DNA from: Flavobacterium cucumis
GTDB taxonomy: Bacteria; Bacteroidota; Bacteroidia; Flavobacteriales; Flavobacteriaceae
Length of the DNA: 64,000 nucleotides
Reading direction: 5' to 3'
Assembly (NCBI RefSeq): GCF_900148835.1
Contig: NZ_FRYK01000001.1
Coordinates: 558,001-622,000 of the forward strand
Position 1 is the first letter of the stretch. Each line of letters starts with the position of its first letter. Below the pieces are notes generated by a model that saw nothing but the letters and a program-made list of their open reading frames with translations, was not told the DNA's origin and did not search any database. Of this stretch, positions 51,333 to 60,182 are shown piece after piece. A program made the position numbers and the translations under genes.

Positions 51333-54300
51333 ATGAGTAACAAGCTAACCAAGAGTTTCGGAATTTCTACATGGGCCATAAATAATAAAATGACTGTGTA
51401 TGTAATTACTGCTATCATCTTACTTGGCGGATTAATTTCGTATTATTCTATGCCTCGTGAAGATTTCCCAGAAATTATTGAAACTAAAATTTATGTTAGT
51501 TCCATTAATCCAGGAAACGCTGCAGAAGACGTTGAAAAATTAATCACGAAACCATTAGAGGAAGAATTTAATAATATTTCGGGCGTAACTAAAATTACTT
51601 CTAATACACTTCAAGATTATTCTATGATTTTAATAGAATTTGATGAAGACATATCCGTAGACGCTGCTAAACAAAAAGTAAAAGATAAAGTAGATTTAGT
51701 AAAATCAGAAACCGACTGGCCAACATTACCTGGTGGTGAAAAAGTTGAGCCTAACGTTTTTGACTTAAACATTGCCGAAGAACAACCCATTTTAAACATT
51801 AACTTATCGGGTGATATTCCGTTAGATAAATTAAAAGATTATGCGGAATATTTAGAGGATAAAATCGAACGTTTACCACAAATAAAAGAAGCTGCCATTC
51901 GTGGAGCTCAAGAAAAAGAGGTAGAAATTGCGGTTGATATCTACAAAATGACGGCAGCTCAAGTAAGTTTTGACGATATTGTTGGTGCCGTTTCAAGAGA
52001 AAACACCACAATTTCTGGAGGAAATGTTGTTAATAACGGAATTAAGAAAAACATTCGTGTTGTTGGAGAAATTACAAACCCTAAAGAATTAGAAGATGTT
52101 GTCGTTAAAAAACAAGACGGTGTTGTTTATCTAAAAGATATTGCTACCATTATGTTTAAACCAAAAGAAGCTACTACTTATGCACGAGAGTTTGGCAATG
52201 CCGTGGTTATGCTTGATGTAAAAAAACGTAGTGGAAAAAACATGATTGAGGCTACCGAGAGCATCAAACAAATAGTTAAGGAAGCACAAGACAATTATTT
52301 CCCTTCCAATTTAAAAATTACGATGGCAAATGATCAGTCAACCAGAACTATTAACCAAGTAGATGACCTAGTAAACAATATCATTTTTGGGGTTTTACTT
52401 GTTGTTGGCGTTTTAATGTTCTTTTTAGGCTTTAGAAGTGCATTGTTTGTTGGAGTAGCCATCCCATTATCGATGTTTATGTCATATATAATATTATCAT
52501 CATTTGGGGTAACCTTGAATACCATGGTGCTTTTTGCTTTAGTAATGGGACTCGGAATGTTAGTTGATAATGGAATTGTAGTAGTTGAAAACGTACATTC
52601 TTTAATGAGTCAAGGTTTGAGCAAAAAACAAGCTGCGATTGAGGGAGTTGGAGAAATTGCTTGGCCAATTATAGCTTCTACAGCAACTACTTTAGCGGCT
52701 TTCTTCCCTCTAGGATTATGGCCAGGAACTATGGGAAAATTCATGATTTATTTCCCAATGACCTTATCTGTCGTTTTGTTTTCATCTTTATTTGTTGCCT
52801 TGGTAATTAATTCTGTAATGACTAGTGAGTTCATGAAGTTAGAAGAAAATGAAATGTCAAAGAAAACCTTAATCCGCTTAAGTACTATAATTGGAATTAT
52901 TGGAGTAGTTCTTGTTATCTTAGGTTTTTCAACAAAGGCCGGTGGATTAAGAGGAATTGGAAACTTAATGATCTTCTTTGCCATTATGTTATGGGTTTAT
53001 AAGTATTACTTGTCAAGAGCCCAACAATATTTTATGGATGTGGTATTAGTTAAATTGGAAGAAAAGTATAAAAATTTCTTGACTTATGCATTAAGCGGAA
53101 AAAAACCATATGCCTTCTTATTTGGTACAATTGGATTATTAGTATTTTCGATAATACTGATAAAAATTGCTGAACCGAAAACACTTTTCTTCCCTGAAAA
53201 CCAACCTAACCAAATCATCACGTACATCGAATTTCCTGAAGGAACTGATATCGCTAAAACGAATGCGTTTACTAAAGAAATTGAGAAAAAAGTATATGCC
53301 GTTGCTAACAAATATACCGATGAAGAAAATTTCAATTTCATGGTAGAATCTGGAGTAGCACAAGTGGGTGAAGGTGCTGGAAATCCACAAACAGATGGTG
53401 GTTCTCAGAACGAAATGCCACATCGAGGAAAAATCACTTTATCGATGCGTGAATTCAAGTTCAGAAAAGGGGTTGAAAGTAGTGATTTAATGACAGAAAT
53501 TCGTGCAGCAGTAAAAGGCTATCCAGGAGTTTCGATTATTGTCGAAAAAGATCAAAACGGTCCACCATCGGGTTATCCAATAAACATTGAAATTTCTGGT
53601 GAAAACTATAACGAAATGCTTTTAGAAGCTGAAAAAATAAAAGATTTTATCAATGCTAAAAACGTTGGCGGAATTGAAGAATTGAAACTAGATGTCAACA
53701 AATCAAAACCGGGATTAGAAGTTATTGTAGATAGAAAAGTAGCTGGACAATTAGGCGTTTCAACTGCACAAGTGGGTCAAACCCTGCGTCGTTCTGTTTA
53801 TGGTGAAAAAATCTCTACCTATAAAGACGACAAAGATGATTTTGAAATCAATGTTCGATTTGGTGAAGATTTGAAAAATGATAACAATGCTATTTTCAAC
53901 CAACCCGTTACTTTTAGAGATCAAGCTACTGGAAGATTACAACAAGTGCCTATTGCTGCTTTAGTAGAAAAAAGTAATACTGCTTCGTTTAACACCATCA
54001 AACGTAAAAATTTAAAACGCGTTATAACGGTATATTCTAATGTTTTGGATGGATATAATGCGAATGAAATTGTTGCTTCATTGAAAAAAGAAATGGCAAC
54101 TTACAAAATGCCAAAAAACATGAATTTTGCTTTTACAGGTGAACAAGAAGAGCAAGCTAAAAACTCATCTTTCTTATTCAATGCCTTGTTAATTGCAATG
54201 GGAGGAATTATCTTAATTATGGTTGCTCAATTTAACTCCATTTCAAAACCTACCATTATTATGTTTACCGTTTTATTGAGTTTCATTGGAGTGTTCTTGG

Positions 54301-54806
54301 GATTAGTAATTTTCCAAAACGATTTTGTCATCATTATGACGATGATGGGAATTATCTCGCTTGCAGGAATCGTAGTAAATAACGGTATTGTATTGATAGA
54401 TTACACCCAACTTCTTATTGATAGAAAAATAGCAGAACTTGGATTGGAAGAAGGCGAAATTTTAAGCAAACAAGATTATTTTGAAGCTATTGTTGAAGGT
54501 GGTCGCTCTAGATTGCGTCCAGTATTGTTAACAGCAATTACAACTGTTTTAGGTTTAATTCCTTTAGCTATTGGATTAAATATTGATTTCTTTGGATTAT
54601 TCATCAACTACAATCCTAATATTTATATGGGTGGAGATAACGTAATTTTCTGGGGACCTTTAGCTAAAACCGTTATTTACGGATTAATTTTTGCAACATT
54701 CCTTACATTAATTATCGTTCCAGTTATGTTCTACCTACTTAACCGAATGAAAATTAGAATTAAGAACAGAAATAAAAAAGAAACTGAAGTTTTACCATCA
54801 GTCTAA
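51333..54806 (+). CDS. RND efflux permease with additional membrane pair (operon 2)
   Basis: The 1157-residue RND protein is about 100 residues longer than the pump of operon 1. Part of the excess is a segment after TM6 with two extra predicted membrane helices (about residues 515-535 and 541-562). TM4 reads GMLVDNGIVVVENV (Asp412-Asn413) and TM10 reads GIVVNNGIVLIDY (Asn1016 in place of the AcrB-type Lys), so the proton relay differs from the classical DD/K set. Variants of this kind exist in other RND groups such as TriC/VexB-like pumps. Substrate unknown. It is followed by a terminator. Confidence 0.92.
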   Translation: MSNKLTKSFGISTWAINNKMTVYVITAIILLGGLISYYSMPREDFPEIIETKIYVSSINPGNAAEDVEKLITKPLEEEFNNISGVTKITSNTLQDYSMILIEFDEDISVDAAKQKVKDKVDLVKSETDWPTLPGGEKVEPNVFDLNIAEEQPILNINLSGDIPLDKLKDYAEYLEDKIERLPQIKEAAIRGAQEKEVEIAVDIYKMTAAQVSFDDIVGAVSRENTTISGGNVVNNGIKKNIRVVGEITNPKELEDVVVKKQDGVVYLKDIATIMFKPKEATTYAREFGNAVVMLDVKKRSGKNMIEATESIKQIVKEAQDNYFPSNLKITMANDQSTRTINQVDDLVNNIIFGVLLVVGVLMFFLGFRSALFVGVAIPLSMFMSYIILSSFGVTLNTMVLFALVMGLGMLVDNGIVVVENVHSLMSQGLSKKQAAIEGVGEIAWPIIASTATTLAAFFPLGLWPGTMGKFMIYFPMTLSVVLFSSLFVALVINSVMTSEFMKLEENEMSKKTLIRLSTIIGIIGVVLVILGFSTKAGGLRGIGNLMIFFAIMLWVYKYYLSRAQQYFMDVVLVKLEEKYKNFLTYALSGKKPYAFLFGTIGLLVFSIILIKIAEPKTLFFPENQPNQIITYIEFPEGTDIAKTNAFTKEIEKKVYAVANKYTDEENFNFMVESGVAQVGEGAGNPQTDGGSQNEMPHRGKITLSMREFKFRKGVESSDLMTEIRAAVKGYPGVSIIVEKDQNGPPSGYPINIEISGENYNEMLLEAEKIKDFINAKNVGGIEELKLDVNKSKPGLEVIVDRKVAGQLGVSTAQVGQTLRRSVYGEKISTYKDDKDDFEINVRFGEDLKNDNNAIFNQPVTFRDQATGRLQQVPIAALVEKSNTASFNTIKRKNLKRVITVYSNVLDGYNANEIVASLKKEMATYKMPKNMNFAFTGEQEEQAKNSSFLFNALLIAMGGIILIMVAQFNSISKPTIIMFTVLLSFIGVFLGLVIFQNDFVIIMTMMGIISLAGIVVNNGIVLIDYTQLLIDRKIAELGLEEGEILSKQDYFEAIVEGGRSRLRPVLLTAITTVLGLIPLAIGLNIDFFGLFINYNPNIYMGGDNVIFWGPLAKTVIYGLIFATFLTLIIVPVMFYLLNRMKIRIKNRNKKETEVLPSV

Positions 54807-54810
54807 AACA

Positions 54811-54842
54811 AAAAAGTCCCGATTTACATCGGGACTTTTTTT
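54811..54842. terminator. Bidirectional terminator after efflux operon 2
   Basis: AAAAAGTCCCGAT (54811-54823) pairs perfectly with 54828-54840 across a TTAC loop. It lies between converging genes (54806 and 54858) with T runs on both outer sides. The stem core is shared with the terminator at 58757. Confidence 0.85.
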
Positions 54843-54857
54843 ATACTTCAAATTGAA

Positions 54858-55202
54858 TTAGTTTTTAACTAATACATCTTTTGACCATTTTTTTACTTCG
54901 GCAATTCTGCTATCTGAAAAATCAACTTCACTTAAAGAATCTTCGCTCCAAAAAAACCATTTTCCAGACTTAGCTCCTTTATTATATTCACCGATAGATT
55001 GTTTTGTACCATCTTCATTAAATGCAACCCATTTTCCATGTAATTTTCCGTCCAAGTAATATCCCTCTTGTTTTACTTGTCCGTTTTCATAATAATATGT
55101 TGCTTTTATCATTTGGTCAACCACTTGAAATTTTGGTTTCACTTCTTGTGCAAATGACAAACTCGAAACCAATAAAACTACCGCAATTACTACTTTTTTC
55201 AT
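54858..55202 (-). CDS. Exported MORN-repeat (YwqK-like) protein
   Basis: The signal peptide MKKVVIAVVLLVSSLSFAQ is followed by two or three MORN-type repeats: YYENGQVKQEGYYLDGKLHG, then FNEDGTKQSIGEYNKGAKSGKW, with the usual GxxxGxW ends. Length is 114 residues. The repeat family occurs in many flavobacterial exported proteins, and labels such as antitoxin YwqK come from distant relatives only. Role unknown, probably periplasmic or outer-membrane associated. Confidence 0.82.
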   Translation of the reverse strand: MKKVVIAVVLLVSSLSFAQEVKPKFQVVDQMIKATYYYENGQVKQEGYYLDGKLHGKWVAFNEDGTKQSIGEYNKGAKSGKWFFWSEDSLSEVDFSDSRIAEVKKWSKDVLVKN

Positions 55203-55313
55203 ACTCTTTTCTTTTTTAGGTTAACATTACAGTAACAAATATAAAATATATTTTACAATAAAAAAACTTTTACTTAACAATTTGGTAACATTAGACGAAA
55301 ACTTAACATTGAA

Positions 55314-55340
55314 AAAGCCAATACGTAATGTATTGGCTTT
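55314..55340 (-). terminator. Intrinsic terminator after the TlpA-like gene
   Basis: AAAGCCAATAC (55314-55324) pairs with 55330-55340, 5-base loop. Read on the minus strand it lies 26 bases after the stop at 55366 and is followed by a short T run. Confidence 0.75.
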
Positions 55341-55365
55341 AAATAGTATAACTACTTAGATAAAA

Positions 55366-56373
55366 TTATTTCACTAAACTATCTAATAATTCCGTTAAAG
55401 ATGCTGATGAAGGACGCGCTGCATCTGCTTTGATTACTTTTCCATCAGGCCCAATTAAAATAAATCTTGGAATCGCATTAATTCCATAAGCTTTTATAAA
55501 ATCTGAAGTCCAGTTTTTATCAGCAAACAATTGGATTCCTCCTAATTCTTTAGAAACTACCATTTTTTTCCATTTTTCATAATCTTTATCTGTATCAACA
55601 GAAATACTTACAAACTCAATATTTTTACCATGGTATTTAGCTTCTACTTTCTTTAAATGAGGAATTTCAGCAATACATGGTCCACACCAAGTTGCCCAAA
55701 CATCGATATACACATATTTTCCTCTTAAATCTTCCAATTTAGTTTTTCCACCTTTGTGGTTTTCATAATCAAATGATGGAGAGGCAATTCCTTCCATTTT
55801 CTTAGCAGCAACTTTTTGGTTGTAATAATCCAATAAGAATTTTTCTTCTTGATCAAAAGAAGGGCGTAACATTTTTACTAAAGTCTCATCAAAACCTTTA
55901 CCATCAATCATACTAATATCATTCGCTTTCTTTTTTGCTAATGCTTCTTTAAAAGTAGCTTCGTCAGCATCAAACAATGCTTCTAAATCCATTTCAAACT
56001 TCTCATCAGATAATGCTTTTTTAGCTAAATAATTGTTTTCATTAGCACCTTTTCCTTTGTAAACAATAGTTTCATCAAAGTCTTTAGTATCTAGAGTTAA
56101 GGTTAAATCATAACCGTTTTTAAGAAACATTGTTGTTCCTTCGTTTCCATCATTTAAACGGTACAAACCTCCATCTTTTGAAGTTTCAAAAGAGGTTTGA
56201 AATACTCCATTCTTGTTAATTCCAACTTTTTGCTTGAATGTTCTTCCTTGAGAAATGATAATAGTGTCGGAAAATCTATTGGCAATTTTTATGTTTAAAG
56301 AAACCGTGTTGCTTGTGTTCTGAGCAAATCCAGAAAGAATAGCTGCAAAAAACAAAAAGAATACTTTTTTCAT
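55366..56373 (-). CDS. TlpA/ResA-like thiol-disulfide oxidoreductase
   Basis: The signal peptide MKKVFFLFFAAILSGFAQ is followed by a beta-rich DUF4369-like domain (about 22-130) and a helical linker. A thioredoxin domain has the active site WCGPC at residues 229-233 and a cis-proline in NAIPRFILIG. This domain order is common in Bacteroidetes periplasmic reductases. It probably keeps periplasmic cysteines reduced, for example for cytochrome maturation. Length 335. The gene has a -7-like element (TAGATTTG on the minus strand, 56399-56406). Confidence 0.9.
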   Translation of the reverse strand: MKKVFFLFFAAILSGFAQNTSNTVSLNIKIANRFSDTIIISQGRTFKQKVGINKNGVFQTSFETSKDGGLYRLNDGNEGTTMFLKNGYDLTLTLDTKDFDETIVYKGKGANENNYLAKKALSDEKFEMDLEALFDADEATFKEALAKKKANDISMIDGKGFDETLVKMLRPSFDQEEKFLLDYYNQKVAAKKMEGIASPSFDYENHKGGKTKLEDLRGKYVYIDVWATWCGPCIAEIPHLKKVEAKYHGKNIEFVSISVDTDKDYEKWKKMVVSKELGGIQLFADKNWTSDFIKAYGINAIPRFILIGPDGKVIKADAARPSSASLTELLDSLVK

Positions 56374-56398
56374 GTTTTAAAAGTGTTGTTTATTGTAT

Positions 56399-56406
56399 CA
56401 AATCTA
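56399..56406 (-). promoter_or_regulatory. -7 element of the TlpA-like gene
   Basis: Minus-strand TAGATTTG matches TAnnTTTG, 25 bases before the start at 56373. No TTG at the expected distance. Confidence 0.4.
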
Positions 56407-56440
56407 TTAAAATTAAACGAATAAAATTAATATTTGTTAC

Positions 56441-56448
56441 TACATTTG
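56441..56448 (+). promoter_or_regulatory. -7 element of aspS
   Basis: TACATTTG matches TAnnTTTG and ends 16 bases before the aspS ATG at 56465. No TTG at the expected distance. Confidence 0.45.
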
Positions 56449-56464
56449 CAAAAAATTTCAAGAA

Positions 56465-58210
56465 ATGTATAGAAGTCATAACTGTGGTGAATTAAACGCT
56501 TCACATATCAATAAAGAAGTGACCCTTGCTGGTTGGGTTCAAAAATCGAGAGATAAAGGTTTTATGATTTGGGTCGATTTACGCGATCGCTATGGTATTA
56601 CCCAATTAATTTTCGACGAACAAAGAACTGACAAAGCTGTCTTTGAAAAAGCAAAATCGCTTGGAAGGGAATTTGTTATTCAGGTCAAAGGAACCGTTAT
56701 TGAGCGTGAATCAAAGAACCCCAATATGGCAACAGGTGAAATTGAAATTTTGGTAGCTGAGTTAACGATTTTAAACCAGGCGCAATTGCCTCCATTTACT
56801 ATCGAAGACGAAACCGACGGAGGAGAAGACATTCGTATGAAATATCGTTATTTAGATATCAGAAGAAATCCGGTTAAAAACAACTTATTGTTCCGCCATA
56901 AAGTATCGATGGAAGTTAGAAAATATCTTTCTGATCAAGGTTTTTGTGATGTAGAAACACCTTATTTAATCAAATCTACTCCAGAAGGTGCACGTGATTT
57001 CGTAGTACCAAGTAGAATGAACGAAGGGCAATTCTATGCACTTCCACAATCGCCACAAACATTCAAGCAATTATTGATGGTAGGTGGAATGGATAAATAT
57101 TTCCAAATTGTGAAATGTTTCCGTGATGAAGATTTACGTGCAGACCGTCAACCAGAATTCACACAAATCGACTGTGAAATGGCGTTTGTGGAGCAAGAAG
57201 ACATTTTAAATATGTTCGAAGGTTTAACGCGTCATTTGCTAAAAGAAATCAAAGGAATTGAAGTAGATAAATTCCCAAGAATTACTTACGATTACGCTAT
57301 GAAAACTTACGGTAACGACAAGCCCGATATTCGTTTTGAAATGAAATTTGGTGAGTTAAACGCTGTAGCGCAACATAAAGATTTTCCAGTATTTAATTCG
57401 GCCGAATTAGTTGTAGGAATTGCAGCTCCAGGCTGTGCTTCATACACAAGAAAAGAAATCGATGCTTTAATTGATTGGGTAAAACGCCCTCAAGTTGGAG
57501 CTTCGGGAATGGTATACGTGAAATGTGAAGAAGATGGAACTTTCAAATCATCAGTAGATAAATTCTACGATCAAGAAGATTTGAAAAAATGGGCCGAAAT
57601 TACCAATGCAAAACCAGGTGATTTAATTTTAATTTTATCTGGAAACGCAAACAAAGTAAGAACGCAATTATCAGCTTTAAGAATGGAAGTTGCTACTCGT
57701 TTAGGTTTGAGAAAACCAGACGAATTTGCTCCATTATGGGTTGTAGATTTTCCATTATTAGAATGGGACGAAGAAAGCGGAAGATACCACGCCATGCACC
57801 ATCCATTTACATCACCAAAACCAGAAGACATGGCATTAATTGAAACCGAACCAGGAAAAGTTCGTGCCAATGCGTATGATATGGTATTAAACGGAAACGA
57901 AATTGGTGGAGGTTCTATTCGTATTCACGATAGAGACCTACAATCGAGAATGTTTGATTTATTAGGATTTAGCAAAGAAGAGGCTCAAGCCCAATTTGGT
58001 TTTTTAATGAGTGCTTTCGAATTTGGAGCTCCACCTCATGGAGGGTTGGCTTTTGGGTTGGATAGATTAGTATCAATTTTAGGAGGTCAAGAAACGATTC
58101 GTGATTTCATTGCTTTTCCAAAAAATAATTCAGGAAGAGATGTGATGATTGATGCACCTTCAACTATCGATGAATCGCAATTACAAGAATTACACATTAA
58201 ATTGAGATAA
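56465..58210 (+). CDS. aspS: Aspartate--tRNA ligase
   Basis: This class IIb synthetase charges tRNA-Asp. The N-terminal OB fold ([20 protein letters not shown]) is followed by the class II core ([31 protein letters not shown]). A bacterial GAD insertion domain is at about 290-410, and motif 3 is [15 protein letters not shown] near the C-terminus. Length 581 is the normal bacterial type. A small membrane-protein gene starts one base after its stop. Confidence 0.97.
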   Translation: MYRSHNCGELNASHINKEVTLAGWVQKSRDKGFMIWVDLRDRYGITQLIFDEQRTDKAVFEKAKSLGREFVIQVKGTVIERESKNPNMATGEIEILVAELTILNQAQLPPFTIEDETDGGEDIRMKYRYLDIRRNPVKNNLLFRHKVSMEVRKYLSDQGFCDVETPYLIKSTPEGARDFVVPSRMNEGQFYALPQSPQTFKQLLMVGGMDKYFQIVKCFRDEDLRADRQPEFTQIDCEMAFVEQEDILNMFEGLTRHLLKEIKGIEVDKFPRITYDYAMKTYGNDKPDIRFEMKFGELNAVAQHKDFPVFNSAELVVGIAAPGCASYTRKEIDALIDWVKRPQVGASGMVYVKCEEDGTFKSSVDKFYDQEDLKKWAEITNAKPGDLILILSGNANKVRTQLSALRMEVATRLGLRKPDEFAPLWVVDFPLLEWDEESGRYHAMHHPFTSPKPEDMALIETEPGKVRANAYDMVLNGNEIGGGSIRIHDRDLQSRMFDLLGFSKEEAQAQFGFLMSAFEFGAPPHGGLAFGLDRLVSILGGQETIRDFIAFPKNNSGRDVMIDAPSTIDESQLQELHIKLR

Positions 58211-58211
58211 A

Positions 58212-58442
58212 ATGAAAAAAATTCTTATTCTTATAATTGCAGTAATTGGAGGATTTATATCATATGGATATTTTCAAAAAAACAATGGACTAGAGGGTGA
58301 AAAATGGATTGGAATAGGAGTTTTACTTATTGCTTTCGTATTGATGCCTTTGTTTATTTATCATAGATATAAAAACAAAAATGTTAAAGAATACCTGATG
58401 ACTAATTTCACTCAAAAAAAGGAAGATACTGATAATCAATAA
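58212..58442 (+). CDS. Small hypothetical membrane protein after aspS
   Basis: The 76-residue protein has two predicted membrane helices (about 4-20 and 32-52), a short basic loop (HRYKNKNVKEY) and a charged tail. It starts one base after the aspS stop, so it is likely co-translated with it. No family recognised. Confidence 0.7.
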   Translation: MKKILILIIAVIGGFISYGYFQKNNGLEGEKWIGIGVLLIAFVLMPLFIYHRYKNKNVKEYLMTNFTQKKEDTDNQ

Positions 58443-58466
58443 TTTTGAAAAAAAAATAACTTTTTC

Positions 58467-58496
58467 TTGTTTGTATTATAAATAAGTATATCTTTG
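58467..58496 (+). promoter_or_regulatory. Promoter of the cold-shock gene
   Basis: TTG (58467-58469), 19 bases, TATCTTTG (58489-58496) is a full match to the flavobacterial consensus. The ATG is at 58524. Confidence 0.65.
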
Positions 58497-58523
58497 ATAA
58501 TTATTAATTTTTTACAATACAAA

Positions 58524-58724
58524 ATGAGAACAGGTAAAGTTAAGTTCTTCAATGAATCAAAAGGTTACGGTTTTATTACTGATGATGAAACTGGAAAAGA
58601 CATTTTCGTACACGCTAGCGGAATGAGAGTTGAATCTTTAAATGAAGGTGATGCTGTTAGTTACGAAGAAGAAGAAGGAAGAAAAGGTAAAGTAGCTGCT
58701 CAAGTAGTAGTTATCGAAGACTAA
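58524..58724 (+). CDS. Cold-shock domain protein (CspA family)
   Basis: The start is the ATG at 58524 (MRTGKVKFFNESKGYGFI); an upstream ATT-rich frame extension from 58494 adds ten residues and overlaps the promoter. The 66-residue protein is one cold-shock OB fold with RNP1 KGYGFITDD and RNP2 DIFVHAS. It binds single-stranded nucleic acid and acts as an RNA chaperone. It has its own promoter and a strong terminator, so it is a monocistronic gene. Confidence 0.95.
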   Translation: MRTGKVKFFNESKGYGFITDDETGKDIFVHASGMRVESLNEGDAVSYEEEEGRKGKVAAQVVVIED

Positions 58725-58756
58725 TATATATTATTTTTTGATTACCTAGAAAGAAC

Positions 58757-58785
58757 AAAGTCCCGATTGAATCGGGACTTTTTTT
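58757..58785 (+). terminator. Intrinsic terminator of the cold-shock gene
   Basis: AAAGTCCCGAT (58757-58767) pairs perfectly with 58771-58781 across a 3-base loop, followed by a T run. The same stem core occurs at 54811. Confidence 0.85.
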
Positions 58786-58930
58786 ATATAGTAATTTTAT
58801 TACTATTGTTGTCAAATTTATTTATTTTTAGCTTGTATCATTTGATTCTGATCTGAGTTCAAAATGACAATTCTAAACAAATACTCACTAAAGACTATAA
58901 CGCTATTATCCTTTTTTAAAGAAAGCTAAG

Positions 58931-60016
58931 TTATTTTTTAGTAACAGCTGCTTCAATATTTCTTTCAATTTTATGTTCTGGCCTAGTCCATCTTGGTTTT
59001 TCACCTAATGCTTGGTAAACAGAATCTTCTGCTTCAACCGTTTGGGGCTGCATTTTTTTAATGAAAGGTTTTTGTGGAATTAATCCTAACAACTCAAACA
59101 TTTTTATGTCGTCGTTTGCATTAGGATTTGGAGTTGTCAATAATTTATCTCCTGAAAAAATAGAATTTGCCCCAGCAAAGAAACACATCGCCTGACCTTC
59201 TCTTGTCATTTGTAATCTGCCTGCAGATAATCTAACTTGTGTTTTTGGCATTACAATCCTTGTTGTTGCTACCATTCGAAGCATATCCCAAATTTCAACT
59301 GGTTTTTGATTTTCTAATGGTGTTCCTTCAACAGCAACTAAAGCGTTAATTGGTACCGACTCAGGTTGTGGATCTAAAGAAGCCAATGCTACCAACATTC
59401 CTGCTCTATCTTCAATAGATTCTCCCATTCCAATTATTCCGCCACTACAAACGGTAACATTTGTCTTTCTAACGTTAGCAATAGTCTCTAAACGATCTTC
59501 ATAACCTCTTGTAGAAATTACTTCTTTGTAATATTCTTCAGATGAATCTAAGTTGTGATTATAAGCATATAAGCCCGCTTCTGCCAATCGTCTTGCTTGA
59601 TTTTCAGTAATCATACCTAAGGTACAACATACTTCCATATCTAACTTATTGATCGTTCTTACCATTTCTAACACTTGTTCAAATTCAGGCCCGTCTTTAA
59701 CATTACGCCAAGCTGCACCCATACAAACTCTTGAAGAACCCGATGATTTGGCTCGTAAAGCTTGAGCTTTTACTTGTTGAACCGACATTAAATCGTTTGT
59801 TTCAATATCCGCGTGGTATCTAGCCGCTTGTGGGCAATAACCACAATCTTCTGGACAGCCTCCCGTTTTTATGGATAACAATGTCGAAACTTGAACTACA
59901 TTTGGATTATGATTGGTTCTGTGTATTGTGGCTGCTTCATACAATAAGTCCATCATAGGTTTATTATATATTGCTATAATTTCTTCTTTGGTCCAGTTGT
60001 TTTTTATAATATTCAT
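58931..60016 (-). CDS. bioB: Biotin synthase
   Basis: This radical-SAM enzyme inserts sulfur into dethiobiotin. The 4Fe-4S cysteines are Cys54, Cys58 and Cys61 in GGCPEDCGYCPQ. The auxiliary-cluster ligands are in the usual blocks (CCTLGM, YNHNLDSSEEYY, SGGIIGMGE, RLSAGR). Length 361 is normal with a C-terminal extension. No other biotin gene (bioA, bioF, bioD, bioC) is adjacent, so bioB stands alone here. Confidence 0.96.
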   Translation of the reverse strand: MNIIKNNWTKEEIIAIYNKPMMDLLYEAATIHRTNHNPNVVQVSTLLSIKTGGCPEDCGYCPQAARYHADIETNDLMSVQQVKAQALRAKSSGSSRVCMGAAWRNVKDGPEFEQVLEMVRTINKLDMEVCCTLGMITENQARRLAEAGLYAYNHNLDSSEEYYKEVISTRGYEDRLETIANVRKTNVTVCSGGIIGMGESIEDRAGMLVALASLDPQPESVPINALVAVEGTPLENQKPVEIWDMLRMVATTRIVMPKTQVRLSAGRLQMTREGQAMCFFAGANSIFSGDKLLTTPNPNANDDIKMFELLGLIPQKPFIKKMQPQTVEAEDSVYQALGEKPRWTRPEHKIERNIEAAVTKK

Positions 60017-60132
60017 TTTTTAAAACATTAATTAAATCATTTTACAAAAAATATCTTTTGAAATTTAAAGTTCTTTCTGCATTTCCTTAAACCTGTCTTT
60101 AAAATAGTTTACTGCCATATTCTTTATTTTCA

Positions 60133-60164
60133 AAAAGGGCTGCATCAAAGCAGCCCCTTTTCAA
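60133..60164 (-). terminator. Terminator after the TonB-dependent receptor gene
   Basis: AAAGGGCTGC pairs with GCAGCCCCTTT with one bulged C. On the minus strand it lies about 20 bases after the receptor stop and is followed by a short T run. Confidence 0.7.
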
Positions 60165-60182
60165 CTTAACTAACAACTGCAT

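Noticed and set aside
58931..60182. Riboswitch or BirA-type operator before bioB
   Set aside because: The region upstream of bioB shows no conserved riboswitch fold or clear palindromic operator that I can recognise.
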